64,000 nucleotides of DNA from a bacterium (GTDB lineage: Bacteria > Bacillota > Bacilli > Lactobacillales > Streptococcaceae), in the NCBI GenBank assembly GCA_905221145.1, contig CAJNCA010000001.1, forward strand, positions 248,001-312,000, given 5' to 3'. This document shows, one piece after another, positions 20,813-30,097 of this stretch. A program made the translations under genes and the position numbers. Position 1 is the first letter of the stretch. Each line of letters starts with the position of its first letter. The notes under the pieces are model-generated. The model saw only the letters and a list, made by a program, of their open reading frames with translations, did not search any database and was not told the origin of the DNA.

Positions 20813-20886
20813 TTGCAAAAATGAAGAAAGTGTGATAACATAGTACGGTATGTGGTGCTAGCACATCCGCTATATTAGATCTAATA
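20813..20886 (+). promoter_or_regulatory. rpmB promoter and leader with perfect palindrome
   Basis: TTGCAA (20813-20818), 17 bp, TAACAT (20836-20841) with extended TGA. The leader of about 50 nt holds a small ATGTG/CACAT hairpin and then the perfect 14-bp palindrome TATTAGATCTAATA (20873-20886), which ends 1 base before the AGGAGG ribosome site. Confidence 0.6.
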
Positions 20887-20899
20887 GGAGGAAAACACA

Positions 20900-21088
20900 A
20901 TGGCTAAAGTATGTTACTTTACAGGTCGTAAGACTGTATCAGGAAACAACCGTTCACACGCGATGAACCAAACAAAACGTGCCGTAAAACCAAACCTTCA
21001 AAAAGTTACTGTTCTTATCGATGGTAAACCTAAAAAAGTTTGGGCTTCAGCTCGCGCTTTGAAATCAGGTAAAGTTGAACGCGTTTAA
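20900..21088 (+). CDS. rpmB: 50S ribosomal protein L28
   Basis: Small basic ribosomal protein (62 aa), a component of the large subunit. The N-terminus [20 protein letters not shown] is characteristic, and the length is typical for Firmicutes. The ribosome site AGGAGGAAAAC is strong. It is a single-gene unit between its own promoter and a terminator, with a leader that may form alternative hairpins around the ribosome site. Confidence 0.98.
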   Translation: MAKVCYFTGRKTVSGNNRSHAMNQTKRAVKPNLQKVTVLIDGKPKKVWASARALKSGKVERV

Positions 21089-21100
21089 TAATAAAAGCAA

Positions 21101-21127
21101 AGGAGACCTTAGGGTCTTTTTTCTTTT
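21101..21127 (+). terminator. Rho-independent terminator of rpmB
   Basis: AGACC pairs with GGTCT around TTAG, with flanking AAAG and CTTT pairing possible, followed by TTTTTTC. Confidence 0.7.
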
Positions 21128-21207
21128 ATTGTAGGTGTAAAATCATTTGAAAAATAGAGTAAATATCCGCTGATACAGTATTCTGCTTTTACACTTGGGC
21201 TGAAATA

Positions 21208-21216
21208 TGATAAAAT
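21208..21216 (+). promoter_or_regulatory. asp23-fakA promoter, extended -10
   Basis: TGATAAAAT is an extended -10, 28 bp before the asp23 start. The leader has a weak ribosome site (GAGGTAAAAAGG). Confidence 0.6.
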
Positions 21217-21244
21217 AGAGTATCAACTAGTTGAGGTAAAAAGG

Positions 21245-21610
21245 ATGACTGTAAAAATTAATACAAAAGATGGTCAAATCGAACTAACAGATGAAGTGAT
21301 TGCAACCGTCGTAGGTGGAGCAGCAACTGAGATTTTTGGTGTGGTCGGTATGGCTAGTAAAAATGCCCTCAAAGATAACTTCCAAGCCCTTCTAGGTAAG
21401 GAAAATTATTCCAAAGGTGTCGTCGTAAAGGCGGCCGAAGATGGCAGTATTGCAGTTGATGTATATACCGTGTTGAGCTACGGAACAAAGATTAGCGAAG
21501 TGTCAAAAAACATTCAAGAGCGTGTTCGTTTTAGTTTGGAAAACCAACTTGGAATTACTGCTCAGACTGTAAATGTCTACATTCAAAATATCAAAGTTGT
21601 AGGAGAATAA
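21245..21610 (+). CDS. Asp23/Gls24 family protein (YloU-like)
   Basis: A 121-aa member of the alkaline-shock/Gls24 family, often found next to the DAK2 kinase gene (yloU-yloV in Bacillus). Typical family segments are IATVVGGAATEIFGVVGMASK and KISEVSKNIQERVRFSLENQLG. The precise role is not known; Asp23 proteins are linked to cell envelope homeostasis, and the pairing with FakA suggests a link to fatty acid or envelope metabolism. The kinase gene begins 2 bp after the stop, so the two are co-translated. Confidence 0.93.
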   Translation: MTVKINTKDGQIELTDEVIATVVGGAATEIFGVVGMASKNALKDNFQALLGKENYSKGVVVKAAEDGSIAVDVYTVLSYGTKISEVSKNIQERVRFSLENQLGITAQTVNVYIQNIKVVGE

Positions 21611-21612
21611 CC

Positions 21613-23280
21613 GTGTCAAAAATTACTACTAGCTTATTTCAAGAAATGGTGCAGGCTGCATCAACTCGCTTGAATAAGCAAGCTGAATATGTCAATTCAT
21701 TAAACGTCTTTCCAGTTCCAGACGGAGATACTGGTACAAATATGGGAATGACCATTGAAAATGGTGCTAAGGAAGTTGCAGATAAGCCAGCTTCTACTGT
21801 TGGAGAGGTAGCAAGCATTCTTGCAAAAGGTCTTTTGATGGGTGCGCGTGGGAACTCAGGAGTTATTACCTCTCAGCTTTTCCGCGGATTTTCACAAGCC
21901 ATCAAGGATAAAGACGAGTTAACAGGTCAAGATTTGGCTCTTGCCTTCCAATCAGGTGTGGAAGTTGCCTATAAGGCCGTTATGAAACCAGTTGAAGGAA
22001 CGATTTTGACAGTTTCTCGTGGTGCTGCTATCGGTGCTAAGAAAAAAGCTGAGCAAACAGATGACGCCGTTGAAGTAATGCGTGCAGCTTTAGAAGGTGC
22101 TAAAACAGCTCTTGCTAAAACGCCAGACATGCTTCCAGTCTTGAAGGAAGTTGGCGTTGTGGACTCAGGTGGTCAAGGACTGGTCTTCATCTACGAAGGG
22201 TTCCTTTCAGCCCTTACTGGCGAATATATTGCATCTGAGGACTTTGTAGCGACTCCTGCTAATATGAGTGAAATGATCAATGCGGAGCACCACAAGTCTG
22301 TAGCTGGTCACGTAGCGACTGAAGACATCACATTTGGTTACTGTACTGAAATCATGGTAGCTCTTAAGCAAGGTCCAACCTATGCTAAAGATTTTGACTA
22401 CGATGAATTCCGTAACTACTTGAATGAACTTGGAGATTCTCTCCTTGTTGTCAACGATGATGAAATTGTCAAAGTCCATGTCCATACAGAAGATCCAGGA
22501 CTTGTTATGCAAGAAGGTCTCAAATATGGTAGCTTGGTCAAGGTAAAAGTTGACAATATGCGCAACCAACACGAAGCACAGGTTGAAAAAGAAGCTGCTC
22601 AAGTTAGCAAGCCAGCTGAAGAAAAAGAGTATGCTTTGATTGCTGTAGTGGCTGGTAAAGGCCTAGCAGATATCTTCCGTTCCCAAGGTGTTGATTATGT
22701 TATCGAAGGCGGTCAAACCATGAATCCTTCAACAGAAGACTTTATCAAGGCTGTTGAACAGGTTAACGCTCGTAATATTATCTTCTTGCCAAACAATAAG
22801 AATATTTTCATGGCAGCTCAATCTGCAGCAGAAGTTTTGGAACAACCAGCAGTAGTTGTTGAAGCTCGTACTCTTCCTCAAGGATTGACTAGTCTTCTTG
22901 CTTTTGATCCAAGCAAGTCAATCGAAGAAAACCAAGAGCGTATGACTGCAGCCCTTAGCGATGTCGTTAGCGGAAGCGTCACAACAGCTGTGCGTGATAC
23001 AACGATTGATGGCTTAGAAATCCATGAAAACGATAATCTTGGTATGGTTGATGGGAAAATTCTTGTGTCAAACCCTGATATGCACCAAACCTTGACAGAA
23101 ACCTTGAAACATATGTTGGATGAAGATAGTGAAATCGTAACTTTCTATGTCGGTGAAGACGGAAGTGAAGAACTTGCTAATGAAATTGCCCAAGAAATCG
23201 CAGAAGAATTCGAAGACGTTGAAGTCGAAATCCACCAAGGCCAACAACCTGTTTACCCATACCTATTTAGTGTGGAATAA
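21613..23280 (+). CDS. fakA: DAK2 domain fatty acid kinase subunit FakA (YloV-like)
   Basis: ATP-binding subunit of the fatty acid kinase, which phosphorylates exogenous fatty acids held by FakB so that they enter phospholipids. It is 555 aa. The N-terminal DhaL-type domain shows NVFPVPDGDTGTNM, with magnesium-binding Asp37 and Asp39, and ARGNSGVITSQLFRGF. The C-terminal part (EIVTFYVGEDGSEE to the end) is the YloV domain. The start is GTG, 2 bp after asp23, within GGAGAATAACC. The gene is closed by a terminator. Older annotations call it a dihydroxyacetone kinase-like protein. Confidence 0.92.
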   Translation: MSKITTSLFQEMVQAASTRLNKQAEYVNSLNVFPVPDGDTGTNMGMTIENGAKEVADKPASTVGEVASILAKGLLMGARGNSGVITSQLFRGFSQAIKDKDELTGQDLALAFQSGVEVAYKAVMKPVEGTILTVSRGAAIGAKKKAEQTDDAVEVMRAALEGAKTALAKTPDMLPVLKEVGVVDSGGQGLVFIYEGFLSALTGEYIASEDFVATPANMSEMINAEHHKSVAGHVATEDITFGYCTEIMVALKQGPTYAKDFDYDEFRNYLNELGDSLLVVNDDEIVKVHVHTEDPGLVMQEGLKYGSLVKVKVDNMRNQHEAQVEKEAAQVSKPAEEKEYALIAVVAGKGLADIFRSQGVDYVIEGGQTMNPSTEDFIKAVEQVNARNIIFLPNNKNIFMAAQSAAEVLEQPAVVVEARTLPQGLTSLLAFDPSKSIEENQERMTAALSDVVSGSVTTAVRDTTIDGLEIHENDNLGMVDGKILVSNPDMHQTLTETLKHMLDEDSEIVTFYVGEDGSEELANEIAQEIAEEFEDVEVEIHQGQQPVYPYLFSVE

Positions 23281-23288
23281 GATTAATG

Positions 23289-23320
23289 AAGGACTGAGAA
23301 ATCAGTTCTTTTTTCTTTTT
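23289..23320 (+). terminator. Rho-independent terminator of fakA
   Basis: AAGGACTGA pairs with TCAGTTCTT around GAAA (one wobble), then TTTTTTC. Confidence 0.85.
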
Positions 23321-23386
23321 GAATAATGAAATCGGTATCTTTTTAATAAAAACAAAAATAACATTCATAAATAAACGTTAAAATAG

Positions 23387-23441
23387 AAAATTCAGAAAAT
23401 TTCTTCTTTTGTCTTGAAAAATTTTGAAAAAATGGTATGAT
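23387..23441 (+). promoter_or_regulatory. ilvB promoter with CodY-like boxes
   Basis: TATGAT (23436-23441) with extended TGG, and TTGAAA (23414-23419) 16 bp upstream. AAAATTCAGAAAATT at 23387-23401 matches the CodY consensus AATTTTCWGAAAATT at 13 of 15 positions. A second, weaker match (12 of 15) at 23420-23434 overlaps the spacer. This fits repression by CodY when branched-chain amino acids are plentiful. Confidence 0.6.
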
Positions 23442-23479
23442 AGTAACAAGTTATTTTTAAGTGAAGAGAAAGGGGAACA

Positions 23480-25180
23480 ATGGAGAAAATCAGTTTAGAA
23501 TCTCCTAAGACGGGGTCGGACCTAGTTTTGGAAACACTTCGTGATTTAGGAATTGATACCATCTTTGGTTATCCAGGTGGTGCGGTCTTGCCTTTGTATG
23601 ATGCGATATATAATTTTAAAGGCATTCACCACATTCTAGGACGCCATGAGCAAGGTTGTTTGCATGAAGCTGAAGGTTATGCCAAATCAACTGGAAAGTT
23701 GGGTGTTGCCGTCGTCACTAGTGGACCAGGAGCAACAAATGCCATTACAGGGATTGCGGATGCCATGAGCGATAGCGTTCCCCTTTTGGTCTTTACAGGT
23801 CAGGTAGCGCGAGCAGGGATTGGGAAAGATGCCTTTCAGGAGGCAGACATAGTGGGAATTACCATGCCAATCACTAAGTACAATTACCAAGTTCGTGAGA
23901 CAGCTGATATCCCTCGTATCATTACGGAAGCTGTTCATATCGCAACTACAGGCCGTCCAGGGCCAGTTGTCATTGATCTACCAAAAGACGTATCTGCTTT
24001 AGAAACAGACTTCATTTATTCACCAGAAGTGAATCTACCAAGCTATCAGCCGACTCTTGAGCCAAATGATATGCAAATCAAGAAAATCTTGAAGCAATTA
24101 TCCAAGGCTAAAAAGCCAGTCTTGTTAGCTGGTGGTGGAATTAGTTATGCTGAAGCTGCTGCGGAACTAAATGAATTTGCAGAACGCTATCAAATTCCAG
24201 TGGTAACTAGTCTCTTAGGACAAGGTACGATTGCAACGACTCATCCACTCTTCCTTGGAATGGGAGGCATGCACGGATCTTTCGCAGCTAATATTGCCAT
24301 GACGGAAGCGGACTTTATGATTAGTATTGGTTGCCGTTTCGATGACCGCTTGACAGGAAATCCTAAGACCTTCGCTAAGAATGCTAAGGTTGCTCACATT
24401 GATATTGACCCAGCTGAGATTGGCAAGATTATCAGTGCCGATATTCCAGTAGTTGGAGATGCTAAGAAGGCCTTGCAAATGTTGTTGGCGGAACCAACAG
24501 TTCATAACAATACTGAGAAATGGATTGAGAAGGTTACTAAAGACAAGAATCGTGTTCGTTCTTATGACAAGAAAGAGCGTGTGGTTCAACCTCAAGCCGT
24601 TATTGAACGCATTGGTGAATTGACGAACGGGGATGCCATTGTAGTAACAGACGTTGGTCAACACCAAATGTGGACAGCTCAGTATTATCCATACCAAAAT
24701 GAGCGTCAGTTAGTGACTTCAGGTGGTTTGGGAACCATGGGATTCGGAATTCCAGCAGCAATTGGAGCTAAAATTGCTAATCCAGATAAGGAAGTGGTCT
24801 TGTTTGTTGGGGATGGTGGTTTCCAAATGACTAACCAGGAATTGGCTATTTTGAACATTTACAAGGTGCCAATCAAGGTGGTCATGTTGAACAACCACTC
24901 ACTTGGAATGGTTCGCCAGTGGCAGGAATCCTTCTATGAAGGTAGAACGTCAGAGTCAGTCTTTGACACCCTTCCTGATTTCCAATTGATGGCACAGGCT
25001 TATGGCATTAAAAACTATAAGTTTGACAATCCTGAGACCTTGGCTCAAGACCTAGAAGTCATCACTGAGGATGTTCCTATGCTGATCGAGGTAGATATTT
25101 CTCGTAAGGAACAGGTGTTGCCAATGGTGCCAGCTGGTAAGAGTAATCATGAGATGTTGGGGGTGAAGTTCCATGCGTAG
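23480..25180 (+). CDS. ilvB: Acetolactate synthase large subunit
   Basis: Thiamine-diphosphate enzyme (566 aa) that condenses pyruvate to acetolactate, or pyruvate plus 2-ketobutyrate to acetohydroxybutyrate: the first common step to valine, leucine and isoleucine. The catalytic Glu lies in GYPGGAVLPLYDAIY to GRHEQGC. The ThDP-binding GDGGFQMTNQELAILNIY motif is intact, with the NNHSLGMVRQWQ segment after it. The ribosome site GAAAGGGG precedes the ATG. It overlaps ilvN by 8 bp and is probably CodY-regulated. Confidence 0.98.
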   Translation: MEKISLESPKTGSDLVLETLRDLGIDTIFGYPGGAVLPLYDAIYNFKGIHHILGRHEQGCLHEAEGYAKSTGKLGVAVVTSGPGATNAITGIADAMSDSVPLLVFTGQVARAGIGKDAFQEADIVGITMPITKYNYQVRETADIPRIITEAVHIATTGRPGPVVIDLPKDVSALETDFIYSPEVNLPSYQPTLEPNDMQIKKILKQLSKAKKPVLLAGGGISYAEAAAELNEFAERYQIPVVTSLLGQGTIATTHPLFLGMGGMHGSFAANIAMTEADFMISIGCRFDDRLTGNPKTFAKNAKVAHIDIDPAEIGKIISADIPVVGDAKKALQMLLAEPTVHNNTEKWIEKVTKDKNRVRSYDKKERVVQPQAVIERIGELTNGDAIVVTDVGQHQMWTAQYYPYQNERQLVTSGGLGTMGFGIPAAIGAKIANPDKEVVLFVGDGGFQMTNQELAILNIYKVPIKVVMLNNHSLGMVRQWQESFYEGRTSESVFDTLPDFQLMAQAYGIKNYKFDNPETLAQDLEVITEDVPMLIEVDISRKEQVLPMVPAGKSNHEMLGVKFHA

Positions 25181-25649
25181 AATGTTAACAGCAAAACTAC
25201 AAAATCGTTCAGGAGTCCTCAATCGCTTTACCGGTGTCCTGTCTCGCCGTCAGGTCAATATCGAAAGCATCTCTGTTGGAGCAACAGAAGATCCAAATGT
25301 ATCGCGTATCACCATTATTATTGATGTCGCTTCACATGATGAAGTGGAGCAAATCATCAAGCAGCTCAATCGTCAGATTGATGTGATTCGCATTCGAGAT
25401 ATTACGGATAAACCACACTTGGAGCGCGAGGTGATTTTGGTTAAGATGTCAGCGCCAGCTGAGAAGCGAGCTGAGATTCTAGCTATTATTCAACCTTTCC
25501 GTGCAACAGTAGTAGACGTAGCTCCAAGCTCGATTACCATTCAGATGACAGGAAATGCTGAAAAGAGTGAAGCTCTATTACGAGTCATTCGACCATACGG
25601 TATTCGCAATATTGCTAGAACGGGTGCAACTGGATTTACCCGCGACTAA
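25173..25649 (+). CDS. ilvN: Acetolactate synthase small subunit
   Basis: Regulatory subunit (158 aa) that activates IlvB and gives valine feedback inhibition. The N-terminal ACT domain is plain (LQNRSGVLNRFTGVLSRRQVNIESISVG), followed by the C-terminal regulatory half ending NIARTGATGFTRD. Its start overlaps ilvB by 8 bp, so translation is coupled. ilvC follows after 66 bp with its own ribosome site but no terminator between them. Confidence 0.97.
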   Translation: MRRMLTAKLQNRSGVLNRFTGVLSRRQVNIESISVGATEDPNVSRITIIIDVASHDEVEQIIKQLNRQIDVIRIRDITDKPHLEREVILVKMSAPAEKRAEILAIIQPFRATVVDVAPSSITIQMTGNAEKSEALLRVIRPYGIRNIARTGATGFTRD

Positions 25650-25691
25650 AAATCCAACTTAAATTTGTTAAACCAGCCTAAAAGGCAATAA

Positions 25692-26738
<1,047 letters not shown>

Positions 26739-26756
26739 TTGATAGAAATCAAGTTG

Positions 26757-26786
26757 AAGGCGAGTTGGGGGGACCTAGCTCGCTTT
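26757..26786 (+). terminator. Terminator-like hairpin between ilvC and ilvA
   Basis: AAGGCGAG and CTCGCTTTT can pair across a G-rich loop (GTTGGGGGGACC region), followed by a short T-run. It may be partial, letting some transcripts reach ilvA. Confidence 0.65.
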
Positions 26787-26851
26787 TATAATCAATTCAT
26801 CTCTTTTTAGAGGATGGATTGTGATAGTATGAAATAGTCTAGGAGAAAAAG

Positions 26852-28102
26852 ATGTTAAGTTCAAAAGATATCATCAAGGCTCACAAGGTCTTGAACGGTG
26901 TGGTTGTGAATACCCCACTGGATTATGACCATTATTTGTCGGAGAAGTATGGTGCTAAGATTTATTTGAAAAAGGAAAATGCTCAACGTGTTCGTTCCTT
27001 TAAAATTCGTGGTGCCTATTATGCTATTTCCCAGCTCAGCAAGGAAGAGCGTGAGCGTGGGGTAGTCTGTGCTTCTGCGGGAAACCATGCGCAGGGAGTT
27101 GCCTATACTTGTAATGAAATGAAGATTCCTGCTACTATTTTTATGCCCATTACCACTCCACAACAAAAGATTGGGCAGGTTCGCTTTTTTGGTGGTGACT
27201 TCGTGACCATTAAACTAGTTGGAGATACCTTTGATGCCTCAGCTAAAGCAGCTCAAGAATTTACAGTTTCTGAAAATCGTACCTTTATTGATCCCTTTGA
27301 TGATGCTCATGTCCAGGCAGGTCAAGGAACAGTTGCTTATGAGATTTTAGAAGAAGCTCGAAAAGAATCGATTGATTTTGATGCTGTCTTGGTTCCTGTT
27401 GGTGGTGGCGGTCTCATTGCTGGGGTTTCTACCTATATCAAGGAAACAAGTCCAGAAATTGAAGTTATCGGGGTAGAGGCTAATGGAGCGCGTTCTATGA
27501 AGGCTGCTTTTGAAGCTGGTGGACCTGTTAAGCTCAAAGAAATTGACAAATTTGCGGATGGAATTGCCGTGCAAAAAGTAGGTCAGTTGACCTATGAAGC
27601 AACTCGTCAACATGTTCAGACTTTGGTAGGTGTCGATGAGGGGTTGATTTCTGAAACCTTGATTGACCTTTACTCTAAACAAGGAATTGTTGCAGAACCT
27701 GCTGGAGCGGCTAGTATCGCCTCTTTAGAAGTTTTAGCTGAATATATCAAGGGGAAAACCATTTGTTGTATCATTTCTGGAGGAAATAATGATATTAACC
27801 GTATGCCAGAAATGGAAGAGCGTGCCTTGATTTATGATGGTATCAAGCATTATTTTGTGGTTAATTTTCCACAGCGTCCAGGAGCTTTGCGTGAGTTTGT
27901 AAATGATATCCTGGGACCAAATGATGATATCACACGTTTTGAATATATCAAGCGAGCTAGCAAGGGTACAGGGCCTGTATTGATTGGGATTGCCTTAGCA
28001 GATAAGCATGATTATGCAGGCTTGGTTCGTCGAATGGAAGGTTTTGATCCATCTTATATTAACTTAAATGGTAATGAAACGCTCTATAATATGCTCGTCT
28101 GA
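26852..28102 (+). CDS. ilvA: Threonine dehydratase
   Basis: PLP enzyme (416 aa) that deaminates threonine to 2-ketobutyrate, committing it to isoleucine. The PLP lysine is in the RVRSFKIRGAYYAI motif. The phosphate-binding loop is VPVGGGGLIAGV. A shortened C-terminal ACT-like regulatory domain follows (YFVVNFPQRPGALREFVNDIL). The length matches the short biosynthetic form common in streptococci. The ribosome site is AGGAGAAA. It is separated from ilvC by a hairpin and a 110-bp gap that may hold its own promoter. Confidence 0.96.
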   Translation: MLSSKDIIKAHKVLNGVVVNTPLDYDHYLSEKYGAKIYLKKENAQRVRSFKIRGAYYAISQLSKEERERGVVCASAGNHAQGVAYTCNEMKIPATIFMPITTPQQKIGQVRFFGGDFVTIKLVGDTFDASAKAAQEFTVSENRTFIDPFDDAHVQAGQGTVAYEILEEARKESIDFDAVLVPVGGGGLIAGVSTYIKETSPEIEVIGVEANGARSMKAAFEAGGPVKLKEIDKFADGIAVQKVGQLTYEATRQHVQTLVGVDEGLISETLIDLYSKQGIVAEPAGAASIASLEVLAEYIKGKTICCIISGGNNDINRMPEMEERALIYDGIKHYFVVNFPQRPGALREFVNDILGPNDDITRFEYIKRASKGTGPVLIGIALADKHDYAGLVRRMEGFDPSYINLNGNETLYNMLV

Positions 28103-28128
28103 GGACTAATAAAAAAATATCATATTAT

Positions 28129-28157
28129 TTGCACAACTGATGTATAGGTGCTATAAT
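28129..28157 (+). promoter_or_regulatory. Strong orphan promoter (forward)
   Basis: TTGCAC (28129-28134), 17 bp, TATAAT (28152-28157). Start expected near 28163. No annotated gene follows for 770 bp, so it should make a short RNA. Confidence 0.7.
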
Positions 28158-28238
28158 GAGGATGAAGAAAGGGGGCGATTCCTATGAACTTAGGAAATCG
28201 ATCACACTGTTTCTACAACAACTCATTATAGTGCCTAT
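28144..28238. repeat. Inverted repeat carrying two facing -10 boxes
   Basis: ATAGGTGCTATAATGAG at 28144-28160 is repeated inverted at 28222-28238 with 15 of 17 positions kept. Further matching (AACTGA and TCAGTT) lies outside the arms. Each arm holds a TATAAT reading inward, so transcripts from the two sides would overlap. It could be a small mobile element remnant or a sense/antisense RNA pair. Confidence 0.6.
28184..28231 (+). CDS. Possible 15-residue peptide
   Basis: MNLGNRSHCFYNNSL, preceded by AAAGGGGGCGATTCCT (a fair ribosome site 8 bp before the ATG) and the strong promoter at 28129. The ATG lies in the loop of a hairpin formed by CGATTCCT and AGGAAATCG, which could control its translation. 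I know no family for it. Another 46-codon frame begins with the ATG at 28162 (MKKGGDSYELRKSITLFLQQ) and is hydrophobic, but that ATG lies at the expected transcript start. Confidence 0.3.
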   Translation: MNLGNRSHCFYNNSL

Positions 28239-28245
28239 TGTTTTT

Positions 28246-28870
28246 GATTCAGTTTATATTAAGGTAATAGAATTATTTGTTATATTTAAGGAGTTTTTTT
28301 GAAATCCACCATTTTATATATGTCTAATCTAAAATTTGTCTAAATATAATAGGAATTAGAGAAAATAATCAATTCTAATGAGATGCCTTATACTGAGATG
28401 GCTGAGAAGAGTGATGGGATACTGCAAAAGAACAGTAGAAAATGTTGAAAGATAGAATACAATAGTTTACTGACTACTCATCTTTTAATGAGGTAGGAGA
28501 AGCAAAAGGAATCTTGATAAAGTAAATAGTACCAGTTGAGCAAGTGAAAAAGTGCTTATACAGACAGGAAGAAAGTCGAAGAAGGAGAAGAAAAAGAATA
28601 GTTAGAAATAGTGTGGAGAGAAAGTCTTCCACTATTAGAAATATCCTTTTAAAGTTTGATAAATAGAATAAAGTTGAAGATAAAACCTGTCTAACCTATC
28701 AAAAACTGGTATTTGTAAATATGAATATTCTTGCAAATAAAAGAGTTAATAATGCAATTATTTTAAAGGTATTTACTAATGGTTTATAGCAAGCAAAAAC
28801 CTATATATTATCGGCTTTAATAAGATAGTAATAGAAATATAAGTCATTAATTTTATTGAATATATGTTTT
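28246..28870. other. Nongenic AT-rich, purine-rich stretch
   Basis: No gene is supported here. The plus strand is notably purine-rich around 28560-28630. The only longer open run is 28526-28666 (47 codons, Arg and Lys rich, no credible start). A hairpin (TACTG and CAGTA) lies near 28421-28438. It may be a decayed gene or an inserted segment; I recognise no family. Confidence 0.4.
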
Positions 28871-28874
28871 TTTA

Positions 28875-28903
28875 TTGACAAAAGACATAAAAACGTATAC
28901 AAT
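28875..28903 (+). promoter_or_regulatory. Promoter of the small HTH gene
   Basis: TTGACA (28875-28880), 17 bp, TACAAT (28898-28903): a near-consensus promoter 34 bp before the ATG. Confidence 0.8.
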
Positions 28904-28936
28904 TAAATATCGTAAAGAAGAAAATAGGAGAAGGAC

Positions 28937-29152
28937 ATGGCTAAGTCAAACTTTGAAAAAGTAGAATCAGTTGTTGGCTGGGTTCGTGATAAGAAGATCA
29001 CAGGCTACCGTATCTCTAAAGAAACGAATGCGCGTGAAATGTCTATCATTGCTCTAGCGCAGGGGCGTGCAAAAGTAAAAAATATTTCGTTTGAAACGGC
29101 TCTAGGTTTAATTGATTTCTATGATAAAAATCATGAAAAATTTGAAGATTAA
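28937..29152 (+). CDS. Small HTH-like protein
   Basis: A 71-aa protein. The central part (KITGYRISKETNAREMSIIALAQGRAKVKNISFETALGLIDFYD) looks like a helix-turn-helix of the XRE/phage-repressor type, but there is no dimerisation or effector domain. It has a strong promoter and ribosome site (AGGAGAAGG). In pneumococcus, as I recall, a protein of the same size sits at the same place between ilvA and the amino acid importer. The function is unknown; it may be a small DNA-binding regulator. Confidence 0.8.
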   Translation: MAKSNFEKVESVVGWVRDKKITGYRISKETNAREMSIIALAQGRAKVKNISFETALGLIDFYDKNHEKFED

Positions 29153-29200
29153 TCTTTGGATAATGGCGGATTCTTGAATAGGGTCTGCCTTTTCATTTTG

Positions 29201-29313
29201 ATACTCAATGAAAATCAAAGAGCAAACTAGGAAGCTAGCCGTAGGTTGCTCAAAACACTGTTTTGAGGTTGCAGATAGAGCAGACGTGGTTTGAAGAGAT
29301 TTTCGAAGAGTAT
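29201..29313 (-). repeat. BOX element (reverse orientation)
   Basis: Runs from ATACTCAATGAAAATC to TTTTCGAAGAGTAT, with the CTAGGAAGCTAGCC boxC core and CAAAACACTGTTTTGAGG boxB hairpin part, but a shortened boxA. It lies between the HTH gene and the 3' end of the importer operon. Confidence 0.9.
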
Positions 29314-29322
29314 GAGGACAGC

Positions 29323-29352
29323 AAAAAGACTGCACGATTGATGCAGCCTTTT
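29323..29352 (-). terminator. Terminator of the amino acid importer operon
   Basis: Read on the minus strand, AAAGGCTGCA pairs with TGCAGTCTTT (one wobble), followed by a T-run. It begins 4 bases after the stop of the ATPase gene. Confidence 0.8.
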
Positions 29353-29356
29353 CTTT

Positions 29357-30097
29357 TTATTTTAGATAGCGTTGAAGGAACTCTTTTGTTCGGTCTTCTT
29401 TAGGATTGGTGAAGAGGTCTTCTGGTTTACCTTCTTCAGCAATTACTCCCTTATCCATAAAGATAACACGGTGAGAGACATCACGGGCGAATTCCATTTC
29501 ATGGGTTACGACAATCATAGTCAAGCCTTCCTGAGCCAGATCTTGCATGATTTTGAGGACTTCTCCAACCATTTCTGGATCGAGAGCTGATGTTGGTTCA
29601 TCAAAGAGAATAGCGTCAGGATTCATTGAGAGGGCACGTGCGATGGCTACACGTTGTTTTTGACCACCTGAGAGTTGTTTTGGCTTCGCTTGCCAGTAGC
29701 GTTCTCCCATGCCGACTTTTTCTAGGTTTTCTTTGGCAATTTTTTCAGCTTCTGTACGTTCGCGTTTAAGGACAGTAGTCTGAGCGACGATTGTATTTTC
29801 AAGAACGTTGAGATTTTCAAAGAGATTAAAGGATTGGAACACCATTCCTAGTTTTTCACGGTATTGTGTGAGGTCATAACCTTTTTCGAGGACGTTTTGT
29901 CCATGATAAAGGATTTGTCCATCAGTTGGCGTTTCAAGTAGGTTAATAGAGCGTAGGAAGGTCGATTTCCCGCTTCCAGAGCTTCCGATGATAGAGATAA
30001 CCTCTCCCTTGTGGACAGTGAGAGAAATGTCTTTTAGCACTTCGTTTTGTCCATAGGATTTTTTGAGGTGTTTAATTTCAAGGATTGCTTGTGTCAT
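29357..30097 (-). CDS. Polar amino acid ABC transporter, ATP-binding protein (GlnQ type)
   Basis: ATPase (246 aa) that powers amino acid import with the fused binding protein and permease gene before it. Walker [10 protein letters not shown], signature [15 protein letters not shown], Walker [16 protein letters not shown] and the H-loop VVTHEM are all normal. The segment [15 protein letters not shown] is typical of the GlnQ/HisP group. Its ATG shares one base with the stop of the upstream gene (TAATG), so translation is coupled. Glutamine or another polar amino acid is the likely substrate. Confidence 0.95.
   Translation of the reverse strand: MTQAILEIKHLKKSYGQNEVLKDISLTVHKGEVISIIGSSGSGKSTFLRSINLLETPTDGQILYHGQNVLEKGYDLTQYREKLGMVFQSFNLFENLNVLENTIVAQTTVLKRERTEAEKIAKENLEKVGMGERYWQAKPKQLSGGQKQRVAIARALSMNPDAILFDEPTSALDPEMVGEVLKIMQDLAQEGLTMIVVTHEMEFARDVSHRVIFMDKGVIAEEGKPEDLFTNPKEDRTKEFLQRYLK

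Noticed and set aside
28378-28440. Riboswitch-like segment (CTGAGATGGCTGAGAAG)
   Set aside because: It recalls the CTGAGA of TPP riboswitches, but the second conserved half (ACCTGATCTGG) and the pairing are missing.
28526-28666. A 47-codon Arg/Lys-rich frame after ilvA
   Set aside because: No start codon with a ribosome site, and the composition simply reflects the purine-rich strand.
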